Source of the DNA: Sphingomonas sp. PAMC 26605
Lineage (GTDB): Bacteria > Pseudomonadota > Alphaproteobacteria > Sphingomonadales > Sphingomonadaceae
Direction: 5' to 3'
Length of the DNA: 64,000 bases
NCBI RefSeq assembly: GCF_000241485.1
Contig: NZ_JH584241.1
Coordinates: forward strand, 2,760,131 to 2,824,130
The translations under genes were made by a program, and so were the position numbers. Shown piece by piece: positions 18,852 to 27,711 of this stretch; position 1 is the first letter of the stretch; the number at the start of each line of letters is the position of its first letter. The notes under the pieces were generated by a model that did no database searches, was not told where the DNA came from, and saw only the letters and a program-made list of their open reading frames with translations.

Positions 18852-19087
18852 CATCACTCTCCGTCTTTTTTAATTGTCATCAAGCTGCAACGCCACGACT
18901 TGGCCGTCAATCGGTAATTTCAAGAACCCGACCACCCCATTTTTAGCGAGGGCATGGTGCTGCTATCGCTTTGCCTTTGCTGCAGACGTTCGCATGCTGC
19001 GTCGCAGCAATAAAATGTCATCCTTTGCTAACACTCGATTTGCGAGCGTTTCCCAGCTTGGTGACGTTGCCAACAAGGAGCTTTGCT

Positions 19088-19327
19088 ATGCAGACATCGC
19101 CATCCCTCAAGTCGTCGAAGATCACCCCAACGGCGCGTGCGTCGCTGTGCCTGCTGGGATTCGGGTTGGCGCTGCTGACATTCCTGATCGCGATCGATCG
19201 CCCGCAATGGTTCGTGCTGCGCCCCGCCTCGGGTACTGCGGCGGCGCTCGCGAAGGCATCGGTCAATCCGGTCGATACACATGAGACGGCGCGCGTCGGC
19301 GCGGCCGCGTCGGACGCCATGCCGTGA
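19088..19327 (+). CDS. Small single-helix membrane protein
   Basis: A 79-residue protein, start chosen at the ATG at 19088 because AAGGAG lies eight bases upstream. One membrane helix (LCLLGFGLALLTFLIAI) follows a basic N terminus; the C-terminal half is Ala-rich and polar, and probably periplasmic. No family recognised. It lies just upstream of the bestrophin gene in the same direction and may be co-transcribed with it. Confidence 0.6.
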   Translation: MQTSPSLKSSKITPTARASLCLLGFGLALLTFLIAIDRPQWFVLRPASGTAAALAKASVNPVDTHETARVGAAASDAMP

Positions 19328-19395
19328 TCCGCGAGATTTGCGAAAGGCACGATTTGGCCCTATCGCAACCCGACAGTTGAGAGCCCAGAGATACG

Positions 19396-20280
19396 ATGAT
19401 CGTCACCAATAGCCCCGGCTTTCGTCACATCTTGCGCGAGATCTGGCGCCCGGCGGCGTTGCTGTTCGTGTGGGACGTGATCGTCACGGTGACCTATTAT
19501 TGGGTCCCGTTCACCGCGCCCTCGCTCCCGCTGACGCTGTTTGGAACGGCGCTCGCGCTGTTCCTCGGTTTCCGCAGCAACTCGGCCTATCAGCGCTGGT
19601 GGGAAGGGCGCGTGCTGTGGGGGCAGATGATCAACGCCAGCCGCAGTCTGGCGCGGCAGGCGCGCAATTTTCTGCCCGATGAGGCGAAGGACCTGAAGCG
19701 GACGATCGTGCTACGCCAGATCGCCTATGTTAACGCGCTGCGCTGCCAGTTACGGCGCCAGCCGGCCGATGGCGAAGTGCTGCGCTTCCTGTCGCGCGGC
19801 GAGGCCGATTTCGCGCTCGGCCGCGTCAATATCGCCAACGGGATCGTCGACGGCACCGGCCGCCGGATCAACGGCGCGCGCGCCGAGGGTTGGATCGACA
19901 CGATCCAGCAGGCGGCGATGGAAGGCATCCTGGTCGATATCTCGAACGCGCAGGGGGGGATGGAGCGGCTCAAGAACATGCCGTTGCCGAGTCAATACCG
20001 CTTCTTCCCGACGATCTTCACGCATCTGCTGTGCATCCTGCTGCCGATCGGGCTGGTCGAGACGCTTGGCTTCGCGACGCCGCTCGGGTCGAGCATCGCC
20101 GGGCTGATGTTCCTCGTCGTGCTCGCGATCGGCGATGACCTGGTCGATCCGTTCGCCAACAGCGTCCACGACGTGCCGCTGGCGGCGATGTGCCGGACGA
20201 TCGAGATCGATCTGCTGCAGGCGATCGGCGATCCGGCGCCCGAAGCGTTGAAGCCCGATGCCGAAGGGGTGTTGTGGTAG
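19396..20280 (+). CDS. Bestrophin-family channel
   Basis: A 294-residue membrane protein of the bestrophin (UPF0187) family, pentameric ion channels. The signature LFLGFRSNSAYQRWWEGRVLWG is seen near residues 56-77, and the C-terminal part has the conserved PLGSSIAGLMFLVVLAIGDD and DPFANSVHDVPL, the latter the usual acidic cluster region. Four hydrophobic segments can be counted. Bacterial members conduct cations or anions depending on neck residues, so selectivity is open. Confidence 0.9.
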   Translation: MIVTNSPGFRHILREIWRPAALLFVWDVIVTVTYYWVPFTAPSLPLTLFGTALALFLGFRSNSAYQRWWEGRVLWGQMINASRSLARQARNFLPDEAKDLKRTIVLRQIAYVNALRCQLRRQPADGEVLRFLSRGEADFALGRVNIANGIVDGTGRRINGARAEGWIDTIQQAAMEGILVDISNAQGGMERLKNMPLPSQYRFFPTIFTHLLCILLPIGLVETLGFATPLGSSIAGLMFLVVLAIGDDLVDPFANSVHDVPLAAMCRTIEIDLLQAIGDPAPEALKPDAEGVLW

Positions 20281-20287
20281 CCGCGGG

Positions 20288-21292
20288 CTAGGCCCAGCCC
20301 TCGAGCACCTGATCGGGCGGGCGATGGCCGTCGGCCCACATGCGGATGTTGGCGATGACCTTCTCGCCCGTCGCCATCCGCCCCTCATAGGTCGCCGAGC
20401 CCATATGCGGCGTCATCACGACGTTGGGCAATGCGAGCAGCCGCGGGTCGATCTGCGGCTCGTGCTTCCACACGTCGAGCCCGGCGCCCGCGAGCCGCTG
20501 GCCCTCGAGCGCGTCGATCAGCGCATCCTCGTCGACGATCCCGCCGCGCGCGGCGTTGATGAGATAGACGTGCGGGCGGAGCAGCGCGATCCGGCCGGCG
20601 TCGAGCAGGCCCTCGCTATCGGCGTTGCGCGGGGTGTGGATCGTCAGGATGTCGATCGCGCCGAGCATCTCGTCGAGATGGGGATGCCATTGCGCCTGCA
20701 GTTCGGCCTCGACCACCTTCGGCAGGCGATGGCGGTTGTGATAGTGGATCGACAGCCCGAAGGCGCGTGCGCGGCGTGCGACCGCCTGGCCGATCCGCCC
20801 CATGCCAAGGATGCCGAGCGCCTTGCCGCCGATCCGATGGCCGAGCATCCCGCCCGGGGACCAGCCCTGCCAGGCGCCCGAGCGCACCAGTTTCTCGCCC
20901 TCGGCGAGGCGGCGCGGGACCGAGACGATCAGCGCCATCGTCATGTCGGCGGTGTCTTCGGTCAGCACGCCCGGCGTGTTGGTGACGAGAATGCCGCGCG
21001 CGCGCGCCGCTTTCAACGCGATATGGTTCACGCCCGCGCCGAAATTGGCGATCAGTTTAAGCCGTGGGCCCGCGCCCGCGATCAGCTCGGCATCGATTTC
21101 GTCGGTAACGGTCGGGACCAGGACGTCGCATTCGGCCATCGCCGCAGCGAGTTGGTTGCGCGTCATGCCGATCGGGCCGCGATGGAGCTGCGTATCGAAC
21201 AGCTGCGTCATGCGCTCCATTACCGCGTCGGGCAATTCGCGCGTCACGGCGACTTTCGGGTTCGGCACGCGTCTCGTTTCGGGCATGGACAT
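20288..21292 (-). CDS. D-2-hydroxyacid dehydrogenase (glyoxylate/hydroxypyruvate reductase type)
   Basis: A 334-residue NAD(P)-dependent enzyme that interconverts 2-keto and D-2-hydroxy acids. The Rossmann loop is GILGMGRIGQAVARR. The catalytic Arg is in NAARGGIVDE, the Glu in DVWKHEPQID, and the His in TPHMGSAT. The ANFGAGVNHI and TPGVLTEDTADM stretches are typical of the glyoxylate reductase (GyaR/GhrB) branch. A malate synthase gene lies about 10 kb away and is not linked in an operon. It is divergent from the SH3 gene. Confidence 0.92.
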   Translation of the reverse strand: MSMPETRRVPNPKVAVTRELPDAVMERMTQLFDTQLHRGPIGMTRNQLAAAMAECDVLVPTVTDEIDAELIAGAGPRLKLIANFGAGVNHIALKAARARGILVTNTPGVLTEDTADMTMALIVSVPRRLAEGEKLVRSGAWQGWSPGGMLGHRIGGKALGILGMGRIGQAVARRARAFGLSIHYHNRHRLPKVVEAELQAQWHPHLDEMLGAIDILTIHTPRNADSEGLLDAGRIALLRPHVYLINAARGGIVDEDALIDALEGQRLAGAGLDVWKHEPQIDPRLLALPNVVMTPHMGSATYEGRMATGEKVIANIRMWADGHRPPDQVLEGWA

Positions 21293-21383
21293 GGCTTGGC
21301 GGAGCGCTTTGCCCTCGTCAACGGTGTTGAAGCGCGCGTACGAAAGCCCGATAAACGGGCGCGAACACAGACGGGGAAGTTGT

Positions 21384-21887
21384 ATGCGTATCGGGGCCAG
21401 ACTTTTGCTGGCGGGTGTAGCGATCGCGCTCGGTGGCGGCGCGGTGGGGCCGGCGCTGGCGGGGCTCGTTCAGAAGAAGCCGCCCTATTTCGCGTCCATT
21501 TCGGCGGGTAAGGCGCGGATGCGGACCGGGCCGGGGCGCACCTATCCGTCGAGCTGGCTGTATCAGCGCGCCGACCTGCCGGTGAAGGTGCTCGACGTCT
21601 ACGACCACGGCGCCTGGTACAAGGTGGAGGACCCGGGCGGTACGCAGGGCTGGATGATGGGCACGCTGGTCAGTGAGAAGCGCAGCGCGCTGGTGATGGG
21701 GACGGTTGCCGAACTGCGCGATTCGCCGCGCGACGGCGGGCGCATCCTGTGGCGCGCGGCGCCTGGCGTCGTCGGGCGGCTGAGCCAGTGTTCGCGCGGC
21801 TGGTGCCATTTCGACGTGCGCGGGCGCGGCGGTTTCGTCGAGGCGAACCACCTGTGGGGTGTCGATCCGACCGAAGAGCTGCCGTGA
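21384..21887 (+). CDS. Exported SH3-domain protein
   Basis: A 167-residue periplasmic protein. A signal peptide (MRIGARLLLAGVAIALGGGA) is followed by two SH3b-like units, residues ~45-100 (ARMRTGPGRTYPSSWLYQRADLPV) and ~105-160 (AELRDSPRDGGRILWRAAPG). Such domains often bind peptidoglycan peptides. The start codon follows GGGGAA. It overlaps the GNAT gene by four bases (GTGA), so the two are translated together. Confidence 0.85.
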   Translation: MRIGARLLLAGVAIALGGGAVGPALAGLVQKKPPYFASISAGKARMRTGPGRTYPSSWLYQRADLPVKVLDVYDHGAWYKVEDPGGTQGWMMGTLVSEKRSALVMGTVAELRDSPRDGGRILWRAAPGVVGRLSQCSRGWCHFDVRGRGGFVEANHLWGVDPTEELP

Positions 21888-22351
21888 ACGACTGGCGGAT
21901 CGTCCGGGACGATCTGTCGCATCCCGCCGTGCTTGCCCTGCTCGAGCTGCATTTGCACAGCGCGCACGAAAATTCGCCGCCGGGCAGCGTGTTCGCGCTC
22001 GATCTCGAGGGGCTGCGCGATCCGGCGGTGACGCTGTGGACCGCGTGGGAGGGGGAGCATCTGCTCGGCATGGGCGCGCTCAAGCAACTCGACGCCACGC
22101 ATGGCGAGATCAAGTCGATGCGCACCGCGCCCGAGCAGCTCAGGCGCGGGGTCGCCGGCGTAATGCTCGCGCACCTGATCGGCGAGGGGCGAGGCCGCGG
22201 GTATCACCGATTGAGCCTCGAGACCGGATCGAATGCGCCGTTCGCCGCCGCCTGGGCGCTGTACGAGCGCGCAGGATTTGTCGAGTGCGATCCCTTTGCA
22301 GCCTATAGCGACCGCATCTTTGCGCGCTATTATACCCGCGCGCTGGAATAA
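21884..22351 (+). CDS. GNAT family N-acetyltransferase
   Basis: A 155-residue acetyltransferase. The start is a GTG overlapping the previous stop. The acetyl-CoA binding region is MRTAPEQLRRGVAGVMLAHL (motif A, R-R-x-G-V-A), followed by RLSLETGSNAPFAAAWALYE and the typical GFVECDPFAAY end. The HSAHENSPPGSVFALDLEGL stretch is typical of the PhnO/YsnE-like branch of single-domain GNATs. Substrate unknown. Confidence 0.85.
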   Translation: MNDWRIVRDDLSHPAVLALLELHLHSAHENSPPGSVFALDLEGLRDPAVTLWTAWEGEHLLGMGALKQLDATHGEIKSMRTAPEQLRRGVAGVMLAHLIGEGRGRGYHRLSLETGSNAPFAAAWALYERAGFVECDPFAAYSDRIFARYYTRALE

Positions 22352-22381
22352 CGCCCGCCCCCTCTGCGCAGGGGAAGGGCG
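22352..22381. terminator. Bidirectional hairpin terminator
   Basis: CGCCC and CCCCT (22352-22363) pair with AGGGG and GGGCG (22370-22381), with a two-base mismatch inside the stem. It begins at the base after the GNAT stop and lies 17 bases from the convergent thiolase stop. Confidence 0.6.
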
Positions 22382-22397
22382 CTGTCCGACTTTCGCG

Positions 22398-23585
22398 TCA
22401 GTTCATCATCTCGATCGCAACCGCGGTCGCTTCTCCGCCGCCGATGCACAGCGAGGCAAGCCCGCGCTTCTGTCCGCTACCCTGCAGCGCCGAGAGCAAG
22501 GTCGCGAGGATCCGCGCGCCGCTCGCGCCGATCGGGTGGCCGAGCGCGCAGGCACCACCATGAACGTTGAGCTTGTCGTGCGGCAGGCCGAGATCGCGCA
22601 TCGCGATCATCGCGACGACTGCGAAGGCTTCGTTGACCTCGAACAGATCGACTTGGTCGGCCGACCAGCCCGCCTTGGCGAGCGCCTTGCGCATCGCGAA
22701 CACCGGGGCGGTAGTGAACAGTTCGGGCGCGTGCGCGTGCGCCGCCTGCGCGACGATCCGCGCGATCGGGGTGAGGCCGAGCTTCTCGGCGACCGACGCG
22801 CGCGTCATCACCAACGCCGCCGCGCCGTCCGAGATCGACGAAGCGTTCGCCGCGGTGATCGTGCCTTCCTTCGAGAACGCCGGCTTGAGCGTCGGGATCT
22901 TGGCGACGTCGCCCTTGGCGGGCTGTTCGTCGAGGCTCACGCTGGTCGGTCCCTTGCGGCCCGAGACCTCGACCGCGACGATCTCGCGGTCGAACGCGCC
23001 AGACTGCTGCGCACGCTGCGCGCGGTGAAGCGACTCGATCGCATACTCGTCCATCTGCTGGCGCGTGAACTGATACACCGCCGCCGTGTCCTCGGCGAAA
23101 TTGCCCATCAATTTTCCGGGCTGATACGCATCCTCGAGCCCGTCGAGATACATATGGTCCTTGAGCACGTCGTGCCCGATCCGCGCGCCGCCGCGATGCC
23201 GCAGCGAGATATAGGGTGCATTGGTCATGCTCTCCATCCCGCCTGCCACGATCAGATCGGCCGATCCGGCGGCGAGCGCATCGGCGGCGAGCATCGTCGC
23301 CATCATGCCCGAACCGCACATCTTGTTGACCGTCGTCGCCTCGATATGGTCGGGCAGCCCGGCCTTGAGCGCCGCCTGGCGCGCGGGCGCCTGGCCGAGC
23401 CCGGCGGGCAGCACGCAGCCCATATAGATCCGCTCGATCGCCTCGCCCGAGACGCCGGCGCGCTCGACTGCGCCGCCGACTGCGGCCGCGCCGAGCTCGG
23501 TCGCGGTCGCGCCGGTCAGCACACCCTGAAACGAGCCCATCGGGGTGCGGGCATAGGAGACGATGACGACGGGATCAGCGGACAT
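22398..23585 (-). CDS. Acetyl-CoA C-acetyltransferase (thiolase)
   Basis: A 395-residue thiolase II that joins or splits acetyl-CoA and acetoacetyl-CoA. The three active residues are visible: Cys90 in NKMCGSGMM, His350 in GGACALGHPIGASG and Cys380 in CIGGGEA. Length and the opening VVIVSYARTPMGSFQG match AtoB/PhaA types. No phaB, hydroxyacyl-CoA dehydrogenase or CoA-transferase gene adjoins it, so its pathway (ketone body, polyhydroxybutyrate or amino acid breakdown) cannot be fixed. Confidence 0.94.
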   Translation of the reverse strand: MSADPVVIVSYARTPMGSFQGVLTGATATELGAAAVGGAVERAGVSGEAIERIYMGCVLPAGLGQAPARQAALKAGLPDHIEATTVNKMCGSGMMATMLAADALAAGSADLIVAGGMESMTNAPYISLRHRGGARIGHDVLKDHMYLDGLEDAYQPGKLMGNFAEDTAAVYQFTRQQMDEYAIESLHRAQRAQQSGAFDREIVAVEVSGRKGPTSVSLDEQPAKGDVAKIPTLKPAFSKEGTITAANASSISDGAAALVMTRASVAEKLGLTPIARIVAQAAHAHAPELFTTAPVFAMRKALAKAGWSADQVDLFEVNEAFAVVAMIAMRDLGLPHDKLNVHGGACALGHPIGASGARILATLLSALQGSGQKRGLASLCIGGGEATAVAIEMMN

Positions 23586-23688
23586 TGGCGATCTTTCGGA
23601 AGGGAGAAGCGTGGGTGCGATTTAGGAGAGCAGCGGCCGATTTACAAACCTTCAGCGATAGCGGTGTAGCAGGTTCCCGGAGGCGCGA

Positions 23689-24462
23689 ATGGCGGTAAGG
23701 GAGGGCATGGTGAAGATGCTTCTTTGGCCGGTCCTGCTCGGCTTGCTCGGCGTTGTGATCGGAAGCTTCCTCGCGACGCTGGTCCTTCGCTGGCCGCAGG
23801 GGCGATCGGTGATGCGGGGGCGGTCGCATTGCGACGGTTGTGACGCGCCGCTCACGGCGCGCGATCTGGTGCCGCTGGCGAGCGCGGCGCTCGCGCGGGG
23901 CCGGTGTCGGCGGTGCGGCGCGGTGATCGACGCGCGGCATTGGCAGATCGAACTTGGGTGTCTTGTCATCGGCGTGCTGGCCGGCGTCGCCGTGCCGGGG
24001 CCGGTCGGGCTGGCGGGCGCGGTGTTCGGCTGGCTGCTGCTGACGCTCGCCGCGCTCGATATCGCCGAATTCTGGTTGCCCGATGCGCTGACCGCGACGC
24101 TGGCCGGGGCGGGGCTCGTCACCGGACTGCTCGGCGTCGATCCGCCGCTGATCGATCGGTTGATCGGCGGGGCGGGGGGCTTTGCCGCGCTGTGGGGGAT
24201 CGGTGCGGCCTATGAACGGATGCGACACCGGGAGGGCTTGGGCGGGGGCGACCCGAAGTTGCTCGGCGCGATCGGGCTGTGGCTTGGCTGGCGTCTGCTG
24301 CCAGCGGTGGTCTTCCTCGCGGCGCTGACGGGGCTGGCGATCGTTCTTGTCGGGCTACTACGTGGGCGTGGGGCGGGGCTGGGCGACCGGATGCCGTTCG
24401 GGGCGCTGCTGGCGATCGCGGCTTACCCGGCCTGGCTCTTCCTGCTAGGCTCGGGCCTATGA
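23689..24462 (+). CDS. Prepilin peptidase (A24 family)
   Basis: An integral-membrane aspartic peptidase of about 257 residues that cleaves type IV prepilin-like leaders and may N-methylate them. The N-terminal part has the two zinc CxxC pairs (HCDGCDAPL and CRRCGAVI) and the catalytic aspartates lie in TLAALDIAEFWLPD and GLGGGDPKLL. GGAGG lies five bases before the ATG at 23689; a second ATG at 23707 has a poorly spaced site. No pilin or secretion genes are nearby, so it serves a system encoded elsewhere. It overlaps the next gene by four bases. Confidence 0.9.
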   Translation: MAVREGMVKMLLWPVLLGLLGVVIGSFLATLVLRWPQGRSVMRGRSHCDGCDAPLTARDLVPLASAALARGRCRRCGAVIDARHWQIELGCLVIGVLAGVAVPGPVGLAGAVFGWLLLTLAALDIAEFWLPDALTATLAGAGLVTGLLGVDPPLIDRLIGGAGGFAALWGIGAAYERMRHREGLGGGDPKLLGAIGLWLGWRLLPAVVFLAALTGLAIVLVGLLRGRGAGLGDRMPFGALLAIAAYPAWLFLLGSGL

Positions 24463-24923
24463 AAGCGCTTCTTCTGCTCGCGCCCTTGTTGCTAGCCGCC
24501 GGTCCGAAGGCGGTGCCCACACCGGCGCCTGCTGCGCCGCTGGTATCGGTCGATGGCCTGCCGATCGGCGCGATTCCCAAGCAGGATCTCCCCGCGCACG
24601 GCTGCGCCGCCTATCTCTGGACCGCGAGCGGAACGCGCGCGTTGATCGCGATGGCGGGAGCCGACCCGGCGCGCTTGCGCGTGTCGCTGCAGGGCAAGGT
24701 GACCGATCTCGACCGCAGCGCGCAGGTCGGCACGAGCGGGTTCGGCTTTCCCGAAAGGGCCGAATACGGCACCGGCGGTCTGGTCGCGAAACTGACGATG
24801 AAGGTCGAAACGCGCGAGTCGATCAGCGCGGGCGCGGTCGTGCCCGAAGGCTTGCTCGAGATCGACCAGGCGGGACAGGATACGGTAGTGGTGCCGGTGG
24901 CGGGGTTGATCGGCTGCGCGTGA
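24459..24923 (+). CDS. Exported protein of unknown function, coupled to the prepilin peptidase
   Basis: A 154-residue protein with a signal peptide (MKALLLLAPLLLAAGPKAVP). The start ATG overlaps the peptidase stop (ATGA). The mature part looks mainly beta-stranded and contains two cysteines, one in HGCAAYLW and one in the C-terminal GLIGCA, which could form a disulfide in the periplasm. No family recognised. The operon position suggests shared expression with the prepilin peptidase, not necessarily shared function. Confidence 0.7.
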   Translation: MKALLLLAPLLLAAGPKAVPTPAPAAPLVSVDGLPIGAIPKQDLPAHGCAAYLWTASGTRALIAMAGADPARLRVSLQGKVTDLDRSAQVGTSGFGFPERAEYGTGGLVAKLTMKVETRESISAGAVVPEGLLEIDQAGQDTVVVPVAGLIGCA

Positions 24924-24933
24924 GGGGAATGCG

Positions 24934-26346
24934 ATGACGATGCTTGACGTATTGAACCGGCAGCGCGCTGCCTTCATGGCCGAATTGCCCGTCAGCGTCG
25001 CAGTCCGCAAGGATCGGCTCAACCGCGCCGCCGCGATGATCGCCGACAATGCCGACGCCTTTTGCGCCGCACTGAGCGAGGATTTCGGGCATCGCAGCCG
25101 CGAGCAATCGATGCTCACCGACATCGCCGCCTCGATCGCGCCGATCCGGCATGCGCTCAAATCGGTCGATCGCTGGATGCGGCGCGACAAGCGCGCGGTG
25201 CAGTTCCCGCTGGGCCTCCTCGGCGCGCGCGCCTGGGTCGAATATCAGCCGAAGGGCGTGGTCGGGGTGATTGCGCCGTGGAATTTCCCGGTCAATCTGG
25301 TGATGGGCCCGGTTGCCGGAGCCTTCGCGGCGGGCAACCGCGTGATGGTCAAGACCAGCGAGTTCACGCCGCGCACCGCCGCCTTGTTCGAACAGGTCTG
25401 CCCGGACTATTTCGCGGCGGACGAACTGGCTTTCTTCAGCGGCGCGGCCGAGGTCGGCAAGGCGTTCTCCGAGCTGCCGTTCGATCATCTGATCTTCACC
25501 GGCGCGACCGGGATCGGGCGGCATATCCTCCACGCCGCCGCCGACAACCTTACGCCTGTCACGCTCGAGCTCGGGGGCAAGTCGCCGGTGATCGTCGGCA
25601 AGGACGCCGACATCGCCAGGACGACAGAGCGCGTCGCGATCGGCAAGATGCTCAACGCCGGGCAGATCTGTCTCGCGCCCGATTACATGCTGGTGCCCGA
25701 GGCGCAGGAGCAGGCCGTGGTCGATGGCCTCAAGGCGGCGGTGTCGGCAATGTATCCGACCTTGCTCGTCAACCCCGATTATACCGCGATCATCAACGAC
25801 CGGCACCACCAGCGGCTGCAGGAATGGGTCGCCGACGCGCGCGCCAAGGGTGCGACGGTCGAGACGGTCAATCCGGCGGGCGAGGATTTCGCAGGCTCGA
25901 ACAGCCGCAAGATGCCGCTGCATATCGTGCGCAACGCGACCGACGACATGATCGTGATGCAGGAGGAGATCTTCGGGCCGGTCCTGCCGGTGCGGCGCTA
26001 TAGCGGGATCGACGCCGCGATCGGCGAGGTTAATCGCCGCGACCGGCCGCTCGGCCTCTATTATTTCGGGCCTGATGCCGAGGAGCGCCGGCGCGTGCTC
26101 GACCGGACTATTTCGGGCGGCGTTACGCTCGACGACGTGGTGTTCCACGTCTCGATGGAGGAACTGCCGTTCGGCGGGATCGGGCCGTCAGGGATGGGGT
26201 CGTATCACGGCGGGGATGGCTTCAGGACGTTCAGCCATGCCAAGGCGGTGTTCAAGCAGGCGAGGCTCGACGTGGCCAAGCTCGCAGGCCTCAAGCCGCC
26301 TTATGGCAAGGCCACTTGGACCAGCATCAGGCGACAGATGAAATAG
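24934..26346 (+). CDS. Coniferyl-aldehyde-type dehydrogenase
   Basis: A 470-residue NAD(P)-dependent aldehyde dehydrogenase. The catalytic Cys is in LNAGQICLAPDY and the general-base Glu in TLELGGKSPVIV; the PWNFPVNLVMGP strand is also present. The N-terminal FGHRSREQSMLTDI and C-terminal GPSGMGSYHGGDGF are typical of the coniferyl aldehyde dehydrogenase (CalB) branch, which also includes long-chain aldehyde enzymes. The last 20 bases overlap the convergent DUF1989 gene. Confidence 0.88.
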   Translation: MTMLDVLNRQRAAFMAELPVSVAVRKDRLNRAAAMIADNADAFCAALSEDFGHRSREQSMLTDIAASIAPIRHALKSVDRWMRRDKRAVQFPLGLLGARAWVEYQPKGVVGVIAPWNFPVNLVMGPVAGAFAAGNRVMVKTSEFTPRTAALFEQVCPDYFAADELAFFSGAAEVGKAFSELPFDHLIFTGATGIGRHILHAAADNLTPVTLELGGKSPVIVGKDADIARTTERVAIGKMLNAGQICLAPDYMLVPEAQEQAVVDGLKAAVSAMYPTLLVNPDYTAIINDRHHQRLQEWVADARAKGATVETVNPAGEDFAGSNSRKMPLHIVRNATDDMIVMQEEIFGPVLPVRRYSGIDAAIGEVNRRDRPLGLYYFGPDAEERRRVLDRTISGGVTLDDVVFHVSMEELPFGGIGPSGMGSYHGGDGFRTFSHAKAVFKQARLDVAKLAGLKPPYGKATWTSIRRQMK

Positions 26347-26944
26347 CTGAGCCCGCTGGATCGATCCGGTAATGGATCGGCTTGAAGCTGCCGCCATTGC
26401 TTGCGGGAGCCGAGCAGGCGGTGAGCCCGATGATCAGATCCATCGCCGCGCGAAACACGATATGGTCGCCCGCGGTGCTGATCGGCGGCAGCACCGAGAG
26501 CTTGCCGGTCGTCGCATCGACCGGCACGTTCATGAAGCAATTGAACGCGACCGGTATCCGGTCCGGCGTCACACCGTACGGCTCGAGCGCTGCCGCCAGA
26601 TTGCCGAAGCAACCGCGATGCGGCGGCAGATCGGGGTAGAAATGGTGGAAGGTGTCGTACGAGCACGGCGTCAGCAGGAAGTCGTGCCGCCCGACGGTAT
26701 CGGCGACGATCTCGAGCATTGGCCGCGACCGGTTCGAATAGAGCTGGTGCCCCGTCGTCAGCAGGATCGTTTCGGCATAATCGAGCGTCCGGCCCGATGA
26801 AATGACCTCGTCGATATCTTCCGCGTTGAACGCAAGCAGATCGGCGACCTGCTGCCCGCGCGGGTCGATGACGGTGAGCGTCTCGCCCTGCGCCAGCCGG
26901 AACGCCGTCCCGCTGCGCTCAGCGATCTCGATCGTATCACTCAT
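26327..26944 (-). CDS. DUF1989 (urea carboxylase-associated) family protein
   Basis: A 205-residue protein of the family that includes the urea carboxylase-associated proteins, two of which (CgdA/CgdB) act as carboxyguanidine deiminase in guanidine breakdown. Visible conserved parts are VIDPRGQQVADLLAFN, TLDYAETILLTTGHQLYSN, DFLLTPCSYDT, VAFNCFMNV and DLIIGLTACSAP, with candidate metal or catalytic Cys/His/Asp residues. Start at the ATG at 26944, which overlaps the upstream gene stop by four bases (ATGA). No urea carboxylase or allophanate hydrolase lies nearby, so its role is likely different from that known one. Confidence 0.88.
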   Translation of the reverse strand: MSDTIEIAERSGTAFRLAQGETLTVIDPRGQQVADLLAFNAEDIDEVISSGRTLDYAETILLTTGHQLYSNRSRPMLEIVADTVGRHDFLLTPCSYDTFHHFYPDLPPHRGCFGNLAAALEPYGVTPDRIPVAFNCFMNVPVDATTGKLSVLPPISTAGDHIVFRAAMDLIIGLTACSAPASNGGSFKPIHYRIDPAGSAISSVA

Positions 26945-27657
26945 TCGGCGTCGCCGGCGTAGTTGAACGGGCATTTCCATTCCGCGCCGACCACGCGGCC
27001 GCTATACTGCCGCGCTTCGCTGACTTCGCCGTGGCGGGCGAGCATCGGGTTGCGACTGCCCGCGAGCGCTTCGTCGCGTACCAGGATCTTCTCGCGCATG
27101 CCCTCGTACCGTCCCTGATCGCGGAGCGTAGTGAACTGGTCGTGCAGGTTGAACACCATCGTCGGCTGCGCGAAGCGCCGTGCTGGCCGGCTGGCATTGG
27201 GATGCAGGCCGACGATGAAGAACGCCTCGCCGACGAAGCTCAGCGAAAAATGCGGGCTTTCAGGATCGGCACTGACGCCCTTGTCATAGCCCTGACCGCG
27301 CCAGACGTCCTTGTCCGAGAGCGATTGCGCGCGCTGCCACAGCGCGGTCTCGAACGCGTCTTCGCTCAGTCCGTCTGGACCGTCGAAGATCACCGCGAAG
27401 CTGCGGAACAGACCGGGATCGGCGCGATAGTCGGCGGCAAAATGCAGCAGTCCGTCGTGGATCCGCAAGTCGTCCCATGCACTATCGATCCGATCGCAAG
27501 CGAGCACGGACAGCGTTCCCTTGGCGAGCGCAGCCTTAGCGCCGACGCACGGAAAATCCGCTGCCGCGACATGCGCGTCGAGCAGGGCCTGGAAATCGCC
27601 TTGCGCGCGGTGACGCCAAGGGAAGAGCGGTGTCGAAGGCATGGGCATGACCGACAA
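26941..27657 (-). CDS. YqcI/YcgG family protein (GntA-like heme-dependent N-hydroxylase)
   Basis: A 238-residue cytoplasmic protein of the YqcI/YcgG family, whose studied member GntA is a heme-dependent N-hydroxylase of a guanidino compound in guanitoxin synthesis. Family marks are ADFPCVGAKAAL, SFVGEAFFIVGLHPNASRPA, PTMVFNLHDQFTTLR and EVSEARQYSGR followed by EWKCPF. A TTG at 27657 has GGGGGAG five bases upstream and is preferred; ATGs at 27648 and 27642 are alternatives. It follows hmgA by 54 bases with no terminator and is translationally coupled to the DUF1989 gene. The substrate is unknown. Confidence 0.85.
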   Translation of the reverse strand: MSVMPMPSTPLFPWRHRAQGDFQALLDAHVAAADFPCVGAKAALAKGTLSVLACDRIDSAWDDLRIHDGLLHFAADYRADPGLFRSFAVIFDGPDGLSEDAFETALWQRAQSLSDKDVWRGQGYDKGVSADPESPHFSLSFVGEAFFIVGLHPNASRPARRFAQPTMVFNLHDQFTTLRDQGRYEGMREKILVRDEALAGSRNPMLARHGEVSEARQYSGRVVGAEWKCPFNYAGDAE

Positions 27658-27711
27658 GACGACTCCCCCGACCGAAGGTTCCGAAAATACTGGCTGATCC
27701 TAATCAAGCAC

